From an uncultured bacterium (GTDB lineage Bacteria; Chloroflexota; Anaerolineae; J036; Brachytrichaceae): a stretch of DNA of 64,000 bases. How positions within the stretch are numbered: position 1 is the stretch's first letter; every line of letters starts with the position of its first letter. Position numbers and translations under genes: made by a program. The notes beneath the pieces were generated by a model, which saw nothing but the letters and a program-made list of their open reading frames with translations, searched no databases and had not been told where the DNA came from. Below, piece after piece: positions 27,121 through 35,800 of the stretch. The stretch is taken from positions 1 to 64,000 of the forward strand of contig CAIQQO010000201.1 in the NCBI GenBank assembly GCA_903873965.1, given 5' to 3'.

Positions 27121-27146
27121 ATCACCGGCGGAATTCCACCGGTGAT
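27121..27146 (-). promoter_or_regulatory. Hairpin between the methyltransferase gene and metVF
   Basis: ATCACCGG (27121-27128) pairs with CCGGTGAT (27139-27146), with two further G-C pairs inside after one mismatch. It lies 8 nt after the methyltransferase stop. Only a weak TTGTGTT tract follows on the minus strand, so partial termination or RNA processing is possible. Confidence 0.5.
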
Positions 27147-27154
27147 CTCGTTAA

Positions 27155-28036
27155 TCAGGCTTTTGCAGCAGCATCAGCCTGTGCGCTTGCTGCAAGTCTA
27201 GCACGATATGCCTTGATCCATCGCACCGAATACTCGTCATTACCCATCAGCAGGTCACAGGCAAGCAAAGTGGTGCGGATTTCGGAAACCGTGGGATCGG
27301 TGATGGCGGCCGTCAACCCGCGCGCCACGGCCAACGCCAGATAAGTGACGTTGATGATCTTGCGATCGGGCAAGCCAAAGCTGACGTTGCTGGCGCCTAG
27401 TGACAGGTTAACGCCCAGTTCCTGCCGGATCAACTGCATCGCATTCAACGTGATGCGCCCGGCGTTGGAATCGGCGCCGACTGTCAGCGCCAGAGAGTCG
27501 ATGATGATGTCTTCCGCGGGAACACCGTAATATGCAGCGCGCTCAATGATCTTGCGCGCTACTGCCAGGCGTGCCTCGGGTGTCGGCGGAATGCCGCTCT
27601 CATCCGTCAAAACGCCCATCACGACAGCATGATACTTGGCTGCGAGTGGCAGCACTGTATCGAGATGCCTGTCTTCACCCGTGGTTGAGTTAATCAAGGC
27701 CTTGCCTTGATAGACTGATAGCGCTGCATCAAGGGCCTCGGGATTGGCGCTATCGAAACATAGCGGCACATCGACGGCTCCCATGATGGCTTTGGTCAAT
27801 TCGCTGAGCAACTTGGGCTCATCAGCGCCGGGCACGCCGGCGTTCAGATCTAGTACGGTGGCGCCTGCAGCTACCTGAATGCGCGCATCATCGATGGCGA
27901 CACTGTAATTGCCTGCTGCAAGCGTCTCCATCAGCTTTTTGCGCCGGGTAGGATTGATGCGTTCACCAATAATAACGAAGGGCTGGTCGGGGCCAATGAT
28001 CACCTCTTGGGTGCTCGATGATAGTAGCGTTTCCAT
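27155..28036 (-). CDS. Pterin-binding methyltetrahydrofolate:corrinoid methyltransferase (AcsE/MetH-like paralogue)
   Basis: This 293-residue TIM-barrel protein belongs to the same family as AcsE. It has VIIGERINPTRRKKL, GATVLDLNAG, LCFDSANPEALDAAL, ALINSTTGE, IIDSLALTVGAD and LSLGASNVSFGLPDRKIIN. It is shorter than AcsE at the C-terminus and closer in pattern to MtgA- or MetH-type pterin modules. It heads the methyl-branch operon just before metVF, so it probably transfers the methyl of methyl-THF to or from another corrinoid protein, but no separate corrinoid protein is in the window. ATG 28036 is preferred over the track start because GGAG lies 6 nt upstream. Confidence 0.88.
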   Translation of the reverse strand: METLLSSSTQEVIIGPDQPFVIIGERINPTRRKKLMETLAAGNYSVAIDDARIQVAAGATVLDLNAGVPGADEPKLLSELTKAIMGAVDVPLCFDSANPEALDAALSVYQGKALINSTTGEDRHLDTVLPLAAKYHAVVMGVLTDESGIPPTPEARLAVARKIIERAAYYGVPAEDIIIDSLALTVGADSNAGRITLNAMQLIRQELGVNLSLGASNVSFGLPDRKIINVTYLALAVARGLTAAITDPTVSEIRTTLLACDLLMGNDEYSVRWIKAYRARLAASAQADAAAKA

Positions 28037-28078
28037 GCATTTCTCCATATATGCGCGGGTTAATAAAGTGAAGGCATG

Positions 28079-28084
28079 ATTATA
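28079..28084 (-). promoter_or_regulatory. Predicted -10 box of the methyl-branch operon
   Basis: TATAAT on the minus strand lies about 43 nt upstream of the methyltransferase start in the 150-bp divergent region shared with the FmdE-like gene. No good -35 box was found, so an activator may be needed. Confidence 0.4.
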
Positions 28085-28186
28085 TCTGAATTAGGAAATC
28101 ATGTGTAACTCAATCGATGCGGGATGCAGAGCCATCACTCAGAGATACAGTGCAAGATGATGTTACAGTTTATTCAGGTGTAATGA

Positions 28187-28801
28187 GTGCCACAGTTTGA
28201 TATAACGCGTTATCAGGATCAGCTAAACCTGTTGCATACCCACATCTGCCCTCGGCAGGTGCTTGGCATGCGCATGGGCGAATTGGCCGGCGACTATTTA
28301 GGTCTCGACTTGCCGGTGTTACGGCAACAGCACGACAAGCGTTTGTTTGTTTTTGTTGAGACGGATGGCTGTTTTGTCGATGGTGTGATGGTGGCGACCG
28401 GCTGCTCGCTTGGTCATCGTACCATGCGGTTGGAAGATCAGGGGAAAACGGCTGCCACGTTCGTGGATACTAGTCGGCATGACCAGTCTGGTCTGCGCAT
28501 CTGGCCGCACCCTCTAGCGCGCCAGCGTGCAATGGATATGGCGCCTGGCGCGAGTAGCCGGTGGCATGCACAACTCGATGGCTATCAACACATGGCCAAT
28601 GCCGACCTGCTTTGTACGCGCGTAGTGACACTGACTGTTTCGATGCAGGCCATCATCAGTAAACCCGGCCTGCGTCAGGAATGCGCAGTCTGCGGCGAAG
28701 AGATTATGAATGAACGCGGCATTTTACGGGGAGATGTGATTCTGTGCCGCACGTGTGCCGGCGAGTCGCGCTACTATGAAGTGACAACGCCCAGTGACTA
28801 G
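28187..28801 (+). CDS. FmdE-family protein with C-terminal zinc-ribbon
   Basis: The N-terminal about 135 residues of this 204-residue protein match the FmdE (formylmethanofuran dehydrogenase subunit E) family: HTHICPRQVLGMRMGELAGDYLG, then FVETDGCFVDGVMVATGCSLGHRTMRLEDQGKTAATF. The C-terminus is a four-cysteine zinc ribbon (CAVCGEEIMNERG, then CRTCAGES). Methanofuran chemistry is not expected here. FmdE homologues in bacteria occur with molybdenum enzymes, and divergence from the FDH-containing operon suggests a role with its pterin or metal cofactor, which is inference. The start is GTG 28187, with AGGTG 6 nt upstream. Confidence 0.85.
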   Translation: MPQFDITRYQDQLNLLHTHICPRQVLGMRMGELAGDYLGLDLPVLRQQHDKRLFVFVETDGCFVDGVMVATGCSLGHRTMRLEDQGKTAATFVDTSRHDQSGLRIWPHPLARQRAMDMAPGASSRWHAQLDGYQHMANADLLCTRVVTLTVSMQAIISKPGLRQECAVCGEEIMNERGILRGDVILCRTCAGESRYYEVTTPSD

Positions 28802-28927
28802 CACGGCGCTTTGCCACAGAATTTCATAACCATCATCACGTTACAATGTGCTGTATAAAAGGCCGCCGTCGCATGGGCAAACAGGGCCATGCCGGCAATA
28901 GTGGTGCACATCTTTACAAGGAGTATG

Positions 28928-29503
28928 ATGAAACCGAACTTGAAACTGGTCATGAATCGCCTGATGGCGATCCTGAAGCCTTGTGGTCAATCACAAGAGG
29001 CCGGCGATGGTGCGTCGTCCATCCCCACTTTCCGTGAGTCTCGTGGTATGTCATCCTCTAACCTGGCAACGCCTGCAAAACGACACTTGGACCGCAAGGC
29101 CGCTTTGATGGCGCTGTCGACTTTTACGCTTGCGTTGGTGGTGGCCGGATGCGCCTCGGTGGTACAACCCTATGCCGTGCGCAAAGGCACTGCGCGCGAC
29201 TTTATCTTCTCGGTGGAACCCTTGAACAATGCGGCGGTGCGGGTGTGGTTGCGGTCGGATAACATGGCCGCGTACTGCGTGACGCAACCCGAATTGGCAG
29301 CGCGGTTTACTGATGCGATCGTCAATTGGAACGGCGAGGTGCTGGTGACTTATCACTCGCTATCGCCGGTCGAGCAGAAAGCGCGTGAGTGGGTGCTGGC
29401 TGGCTGCGGCACATTCTCTGGCACCAATGCCAGTACCTTTGAACTTTACAATGTGGACGACATGAAACTAGTGTCTGGACGACCTGACAACAGCGGGCGT
29501 TAG
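28928..29503 (+). CDS. Small lipoprotein of unknown function
   Basis: The protein has a hydrophobic segment ending in a lipobox, TLALVVAGCASV, followed by a mature domain of about 120 residues containing the pair of cysteines AYCVTQ and AGCGTF. No family was recognised. ATG 28928 has AAGGAG 4 nt upstream, but this start leaves a long basic N-terminus before the signal. ATG 29048 (MSSSNLATPAKRH) would give a normal lipoprotein signal but lacks a ribosome-binding site. It precedes the cohesin-domain protein by 23 bp, so both are probably exported surface proteins of one operon. Confidence 0.65.
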   Translation: MKPNLKLVMNRLMAILKPCGQSQEAGDGASSIPTFRESRGMSSSNLATPAKRHLDRKAALMALSTFTLALVVAGCASVVQPYAVRKGTARDFIFSVEPLNNAAVRVWLRSDNMAAYCVTQPELAARFTDAIVNWNGEVLVTYHSLSPVEQKAREWVLAGCGTFSGTNASTFELYNVDDMKLVSGRPDNSGR

Positions 29504-29526
29504 GTCGCATCGACCATCCAGCAGGG

Positions 29527-30840
29527 ATGCATAGCCATACCATATTCTACTCAACATCAAGTACAACGCGCATGATGGGAATTCGACGCCGTTCTGACCC
29601 AGTCTTACGGGGACGCAGTGCTGTTCTGGCTTTCGCCTGCCTGCTGATGGCCTTGTCGCCATTCTCACAGAGCTGCAGAGCCATGCCATCGTATGCCCAA
29701 ACGGCAGCCCAGGTGCGCGTGACGCCTGTTCCCTCCCAGGTGACTACCAGTGCGCTGACCAATGTGACCGTGCAGGTCATAGGCGCCACTGGCCTGTATG
29801 CGATCGACATCATCGTGAAGTTCGACCCCGTGCTGCTCGAGGCTGCAGGCACCAGCCCGGGACAACAATACGTGCCGGTGACACCCGGAACGTTTCTTGA
29901 GGCGGGTACGACAACAGCGAATCAGGCTGACAATAGCGCCGGGACGATTCATTTCGCGATGACGCAGATTGGGGCAAGCCCTGCTAAATCGGGTGATGGT
30001 CTCCTTTTCAGCATCAACCTGCGCGGGCGCGCCAACATCGGCCTCTCTGCTCTCACCTTTACAAAAGTGCAATTGACTTCCCAGAATGGCACTTTGTTGC
30101 CAACCACGTTGACGTATGGTGAGATTACCGTAATTGCAGGGCCACCTGGCAGTGTTGCGCAGACGCCATTGCCCACGATCACGCCGTGGCCAACACTGAA
30201 CCCCGGCGGTTCTCCCATTGATACACCTACGCCCGGCGCACCTCAGCTTCCGACTCAAACCGCCACGGCATCTCCAACACCAACGGCCACGGCATCACCC
30301 GTCGCCGAGTCGACCGTAATCCCATCGCCCCTTCCGCCGGTGTTGCCCAGCGTGACGCACACCGCGCTTGTGCCCACGCACACCAGCACGGCAATAGCAA
30401 CTGCATCCACGTCAACCCCTACACCCGTACTGACATCGTCGACAACCCCCACAACGACAGCGGTGATCATCACCGTGACGCAGCAAGCGCCGCTGCCATC
30501 ACCGGATCAAGCACTGACGTCATCCATGCAGTCTGACGGAGGTACGGAACCATCCGGCATCGCGACTTCGCCTTCACTCAGCGGCACAAACAGCATTTCG
30601 CCGTCACTCGTGGCCTTATCAGCGCCACCGTCGCGCATAACGCAGGGGCAGGCCAGAGCGCCATTAAGTGCGGATGAGAAGCGCGCCCAACTGACTCGCG
30701 CTACGATCGAAACGTTGATCTTGCTCGCCTTGTGCCTGATCGGGCTGATTGTGATGGCGGCAGGCGTGGTCGTTGTCAGGATCATGCTGCAGCCGCCAAC
30801 AGGAGTTGATGGAAGTCAGGGGACAAGGGACGGGGGATAG
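29527..30840 (+). CDS. Cohesin-domain surface protein with Pro/Thr-rich stalk and C-terminal membrane anchor
   Basis: The 437-residue protein has an N-terminal signal segment (AVLAFACLLMALSPF), a cohesin-like beta-sandwich (about residues 60-195: RVTPVPSQVTTSALTNVTVQVIGATGLYAIDI, FDPVLLEAAG, GLLFSINLRGRANIGLSALTF), a Pro/Thr/Ser stalk of about 180 residues and a transmembrane helix near the C-terminus (ETLILLALCLIGLIVMAAGVVVV). It is anchored in the membrane with the sandwich outside. Isolated cohesin-like domains are common on Chloroflexota cell surfaces and do not imply a cellulosome. No dockerin was seen in the window. The exact start is uncertain, since a second ATG pair lies at about 29572. 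Confidence 0.8.
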   Translation: MHSHTIFYSTSSTTRMMGIRRRSDPVLRGRSAVLAFACLLMALSPFSQSCRAMPSYAQTAAQVRVTPVPSQVTTSALTNVTVQVIGATGLYAIDIIVKFDPVLLEAAGTSPGQQYVPVTPGTFLEAGTTTANQADNSAGTIHFAMTQIGASPAKSGDGLLFSINLRGRANIGLSALTFTKVQLTSQNGTLLPTTLTYGEITVIAGPPGSVAQTPLPTITPWPTLNPGGSPIDTPTPGAPQLPTQTATASPTPTATASPVAESTVIPSPLPPVLPSVTHTALVPTHTSTAIATASTSTPTPVLTSSTTPTTTAVIITVTQQAPLPSPDQALTSSMQSDGGTEPSGIATSPSLSGTNSISPSLVALSAPPSRITQGQARAPLSADEKRAQLTRATIETLILLALCLIGLIVMAAGVVVVRIMLQPPTGVDGSQGTRDGG

Positions 30841-30905
30841 GTGGCAGGCATCACGCAACAAAGTAATGCGATCCCTCAATGTCGATTTCAATTAGCAGGG
30901 CGATA

Positions 30906-32708
30906 TCACAGTGTTTTCAAGGCTCGCAGCAACGAAGGCCGGCGGCGATAGTCCTCTCTTATCCGCGCCAGGTACGCATCCCATGTGTGTCCTTGGCCGA
31001 GTACGCGATAGGCCTTCTTCACAAGTATCAGCCAAGCGGCGACCGTAGGATAGTTTGAACTGCTGACGGTGTCGATCAATGCTTGGGCATGTTGTTTGCC
31101 CACCTCGACCACCCAATCAGGGCGATGCTGCATCACGCCATCGGCGATGATACTAACGACTTGCGTGTTGATTCTTCCACGAGCGCTGTTTGCGAAAGCA
31201 ATTGCCGCATCCCATTCCTGCTCGTACAGTAATATCGCAGCATACTCACTGGACAGCCACCAACGTGCCGATTGCTCAAGGAGGTGTTTTCTTATCTCGT
31301 CCCAGTTCTTGTCTGCCAGTGCCTTGATCTCCTGAAAGAGCGGCAGTAACGGATTTTCATCGAACACCGCTATCAACGCTTGCAACGCCAAATCGTCCTG
31401 TTTGTGCGATTTAGCCAAGGGGGCTAGCCATCGCCCCAACTCGGCGCGGGATTGCGCCAACTGCAAGCCATTTCCTGCAATCATGATGGCTTCTGCTACC
31501 TGACCGATCGCATGCAACTGTTGCGCCAGCGCTAACGCCTCGCTTGCCAGTTTGAAATGTTGCGTAGCATACTGCACCGCCTCGGTTCCGCGCCTCAACT
31601 CAATTAGTTTTTGTGTGTAACGGAGATGACGCCTGGCAGAAAGCGCAATGGCCAGATATCGCTCGTTTTCGCCGCGTCGATTCAGCACATTTAGCTGTGC
31701 ATCGTTGACGTCTTCCAGGCGATAGTTACTTGTCCCCCATGTGTTCTCCGGGATAGCGGCATGTTCTTTGATGATTTCATCGTCACCAGCCTCATCAGCA
31801 TCGTTATTGCCGTGTTCGCTCTTGCGATCAATTGCGGTCCAGCCATATTCCAGCGCATCACTCGTCGCAGGATAGCCGTGATAGTCATCCCCGATTGCAA
31901 TTTGGAGGTTCTGTTTCTCAGCGCTGCTTAACTCGGTGCTGAGCACAGCCTCCGCAGTGGGTATGTCCAGCTGATTCGCAAAGTTGTCCAGCTCGCTCAG
32001 TTCAAAATCTGCGTAATTCTGACTCTTGCGAATCTCATCGATTACGGCGGTAGCGATTGCCAGCGCATTCCTGGATTGGTCTGTGTTCAAGTAGTCGACT
32101 ATGACTTGCCGTATTTCGTCAAGTTCCTGGATCAGTTCGCCGTCCTCCTCTTCGTATTCCGGGTTGTAGTTCTCACATGCGTCACGGATGAGTGCGCGGA
32201 TGTGTTGGCGATATGGGGCGTCGTCCACGGTCTTGTGCTGCGGTGTGTTTTTTACCTCACCTGTGGACTTTGCTGTGGTGCTCTTGCGCGCCAGATCGGC
32301 GACCCAGCGTTCGACCGCGTTGCGCACGTCATCGTTTTTCTGAATAAGCGCCGTCAGCAGTTCCACCATCTGGTCGCGATTCAGTCCGCTCAGCAGGTAC
32401 TGTGGGGCAATTTGCGGCTCGAACGACGCAGGGTCATTCAAATAAGCCAGAAGCAGCGCGACGATGTGTTTGCAATAATCGCCATTTTCATAAGCGCATG
32501 TGCACGAGGCGTTGGAGACGCCGGCGTTGTCAAATTCCACGCGCAGTTGGTAATGTGGGGCGTAACTGCCACGGCACTTGGCATTGAGAGCATTCTCGCT
32601 GATGGCTGCTTCGTAAATGGCGCCTTTGCTGTAGTAGTCACGACCACGGGCGAGTGATTCATTCGAAGCGCCTGCGCTAATCATGGCTTCGGTCAATTTT
32701 ATGAGCAT
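30906..32708 (-). CDS. SWIM zinc-finger protein
   Basis: This mainly helical protein of 600 residues has a SWIM zinc finger near residues 65-95 (SCTCAYENGDYCKHIVALLLAYL, a CxC-xn-CxH pattern) and a long alpha-helical remainder with an acidic region in the middle. SWIM domains mediate nucleic-acid or protein binding. Some are partners of SWI/SNF helicases, but no helicase is adjacent here. The track starts at 32846. ATG 32708 (MLIKLTEAMIS) is preferred because AGGAGGTGG lies just upstream. Its end is convergent with the cohesin gene and its start is divergent from the large redox fusion gene, 178 bp apart. Confidence 0.8.
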   Translation of the reverse strand: MLIKLTEAMISAGASNESLARGRDYYSKGAIYEAAISENALNAKCRGSYAPHYQLRVEFDNAGVSNASCTCAYENGDYCKHIVALLLAYLNDPASFEPQIAPQYLLSGLNRDQMVELLTALIQKNDDVRNAVERWVADLARKSTTAKSTGEVKNTPQHKTVDDAPYRQHIRALIRDACENYNPEYEEEDGELIQELDEIRQVIVDYLNTDQSRNALAIATAVIDEIRKSQNYADFELSELDNFANQLDIPTAEAVLSTELSSAEKQNLQIAIGDDYHGYPATSDALEYGWTAIDRKSEHGNNDADEAGDDEIIKEHAAIPENTWGTSNYRLEDVNDAQLNVLNRRGENERYLAIALSARRHLRYTQKLIELRRGTEAVQYATQHFKLASEALALAQQLHAIGQVAEAIMIAGNGLQLAQSRAELGRWLAPLAKSHKQDDLALQALIAVFDENPLLPLFQEIKALADKNWDEIRKHLLEQSARWWLSSEYAAILLYEQEWDAAIAFANSARGRINTQVVSIIADGVMQHRPDWVVEVGKQHAQALIDTVSSSNYPTVAAWLILVKKAYRVLGQGHTWDAYLARIREDYRRRPSLLRALKTL

Positions 32709-32886
32709 ACGCCACCTCCTGAGTATGGTCAGTTGACTATACATCAGGTACGTCGCCTGCGCGGCTCCTCTCTTCCTCTCGCTAAAAACGCGGGTTTTTC
32801 CATTTGGTGTATTATCGAATTTGAATTGTAGATTCGCAAAAATCAATTAAAACAAGCGAGTAGATACCTACTCCAAGGTTCCACCT

Positions 32887-35800
32887 TTGCATACTTTCAA
32901 AGAGGTAACAACGACGCGCCTATCCGGGCTAACGGACCGTGTTGACACCCAATCCCAGCCGCTGATTGAACCGCCGACCAACCGGGCAGAGCCGACTGTC
33001 CCCACTCATCTGGCCGAGTTGGAATTACGCATCCTACGCGGTTGGGAACAAAGACGCGGCCAGGGTGCTGCCGAAGTACTGCCGGGAGATTTCGAACAAC
33101 TCTCGTTCGAACGCCGGGGGCTTCTGTACACGCTCAAGTGCTGCCACAAGACCGATGCTGATGCTCACGAAGGCGGCAGGGAAGGCGGTTGCCCTCTCTG
33201 TGATTCCGTCCAGCGCCAGCTGCACAACCTCACCGCCGTTCAGCTGCCCTCCGGCCGCAGCTGGGAAATCTGGGTCAATAAGAGAAGCTATGCTGCGTAC
33301 CATATCCTGATCATGCCCTTGACTGGTCAGGGACAGCCTGAGCATCGCTGTTGCGGCCAGGAAGCCACCCGCGACGATATCCAGGATATGCTGGCGCTGA
33401 AGACACTTCTACCCCACTTCTGCCTGTTCTTCAACGCTCATGGCGCGGGTAACAGCCAGGAACATCAGCATTTCCAGGGCTTTTACGCGGATACCGGCGC
33501 TGTGCTGCAAGTGGAGAAACAGGCCACACAGGGTTTGTGGCAGCACGGGCGTTTTTGGATGACGCAGGTGGAAGATTGGCCGGCAGAGTGCATCAGGATG
33601 CGGGGCCGGCACGATGTGCTGGCCGCGTACGCGGCCCAGGCTATTCAACTCGCTAGACAAAAAAACCTGTCTTACAACTTGTTGTTCACAGGCAACGCGC
33701 TGTACTTTGCCAGGAGAAAGCAACTCGGATCAACCCACCTGGATAAGACCGCAGCCGGCGCGCTGGATGTGTTTGATCTGAAGCACATTGTCTCGCCGTC
33801 TGCGTTTGAGTGGGCGAAAACACACCCCCTGCAACTGCCAGACGAACTTGATTCGCTGTATGCGGATATCACCTGCAGCCGTGTCGAGACGCAGGCCTTC
33901 ATGCGGGAGTGGATACAACTGGTCGGCGACGCACCGATATCCCATCTGGCTACGAATGCTGCCGTTCAGTCGCAGGAGGCGACCGTACTGGACATACTGG
34001 TTGACTGTGCGGCAGGAGAACCGGCGTTGCGTGTGGCGGGCAGAGCGAAACTGGCGGCGTTTCTGAAAGATGAACTCTCCAATCGTAAGGAGCTGGCTGA
34101 AGCGCCATCAGCCTGTGGCACACCCGGCCATAAATGGTCGCGATTTTCCCGCTGGGCGGAGTCACGCCTACGGCCGGCAGAAGAAAGAATCAAAGACTCT
34201 GAAGAGGTTAACAAGGGGCTGGGCGTCGTGGATGCCCTGGTTGAAGCCTCGCGTTGCCTGCTGTGCCGGGAACCATTCTGCACCAAGGGCTGCCCGGTCA
34301 TGATGGATATCAAGGGTGTGGTGAAGGCCTTTGTGAACGGCGACATCCAACAGGCTTATGCCATTATCAGAAAAGATAACATCCTACCGGCAATTACGAG
34401 CCGGGTTTGTCCACAGGAGACACAATGCCAGGCAACCTGCGCGCTGGCCAAAAGAGGCGATGCGTTATCGATTGGTCAACTGGAAAGGGCGGTGGTGGAC
34501 CTGCACGACTTATTCTGCGCCTGCCGAGTGATCGATGCAGCGGAGATTGAGGACCACGTTGACATCGTCATGCCTGAAAAAGACTATCCCATTGCGGTCA
34601 TCGGTGCCGGCCCGGCTGGTCTTACGGTTGCATCCGAGCTGGCGCGCTGGTACACCCGCGTGGTCATCTTTGAAGCGTTGCCCGAACCGGGCGGCGGTGT
34701 GTTGAAGTATGGGATTCCCGGCTTCCGCTTGCCAAAAGACATCGTGCAAGCCGAGATTGATTGGGTCAAAAGCCGCGGCGTTAAACTCATCTTCGATGTG
34801 GCCGTCGGTCGCACCCTGACCATCGCGGACTTGCGCCAGATGGGCTTTCGCGCGATTGTGCTCGGCACAGGCGCCGGGTTGCCGAAGTTCATGGGCATAC
34901 CCGGCGAGGAACTGAATGGCGTCGTTACCGCCAACGAGTTTCTCATGCGCTACAACCTGATGTCAGCCGGGCAGCCCGAGTATGACACACCTCTCAAGGT
35001 GGGCAGGAAAGTGGTTATTATCGGTGGCGGCAATGTGGCCATGGATTCAGCGCGCAGCGCCATGCGCACCGGCGCACAAGAGGTCATTGTCATGTACCGT
35101 CGGGCGGAGGTAGATATGCCGGTGCGCGCTGAGGAACTGGATCGCGCCAGGGAAGAGGGCATCATCGTCATGCCACTGACAGCACTGCTGGAGTTCCTGG
35201 GCGTCGATGGCGCGCTCACGGGCGCACGCTGCCAAAAGATGGCCCTGGGCAAGCCGGATGAATCGGGGCGCCGCTCTCCTCAGCCGATTCAGGGTAGTGA
35301 ATTCATCGTCGACGGCGTCAGCAGCGTCATTCTGGCCATTGGCACCGAGCCCAACACCATGCTCATGGACCAGGAAAGATTGCCCAAGGGCAAGTGGAAT
35401 ACCGTCGCTCTTCAGGATGCTCAAACCGGCCAGACCCGGCAGCCGGACATTTTCGCCGCCGGTGACATTGCCGGCGGGTCGACGGTGATCGACGCGATGG
35501 GCACCGCCCGCAAAGCCGTCGTGGGAGTGCACACCTATCTGCAGTCTCTGCCCGAAGATGCGCGCCGGATTCGCACCGACCGGCGCGTGCTGCAGGCCGA
35601 TGGTTACGCGATCACGCATCGAGAGGAACTGGCCAGTAATATCGTCCTGTTGAAAGTGTCAGCGCCGTTTGTGGCGGCGGCTGCGCGCGCCGGTCAGTTT
35701 GTCATGGTCATGAGTGATGCCCGTTCGGAACGAATTCCCCTCACCATTGCCGATTGGGATGCGGACAGTGGTGAAATCACTATAGTCATCCAGGCGGTCG

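Noticed and set aside
30170-30500. Repetitive stretch that might be a tandem repeat or CRISPR-like array
   Set aside because: It encodes the Pro/Thr-rich stalk of the cohesin-domain protein; there are no regular repeats with unique spacers.
29527-30840. Cohesin domain as evidence of a cellulosome
   Set aside because: There is a single cohesin-like domain and no dockerin; the two nearby glycoside hydrolases lack dockerins and signal peptides.
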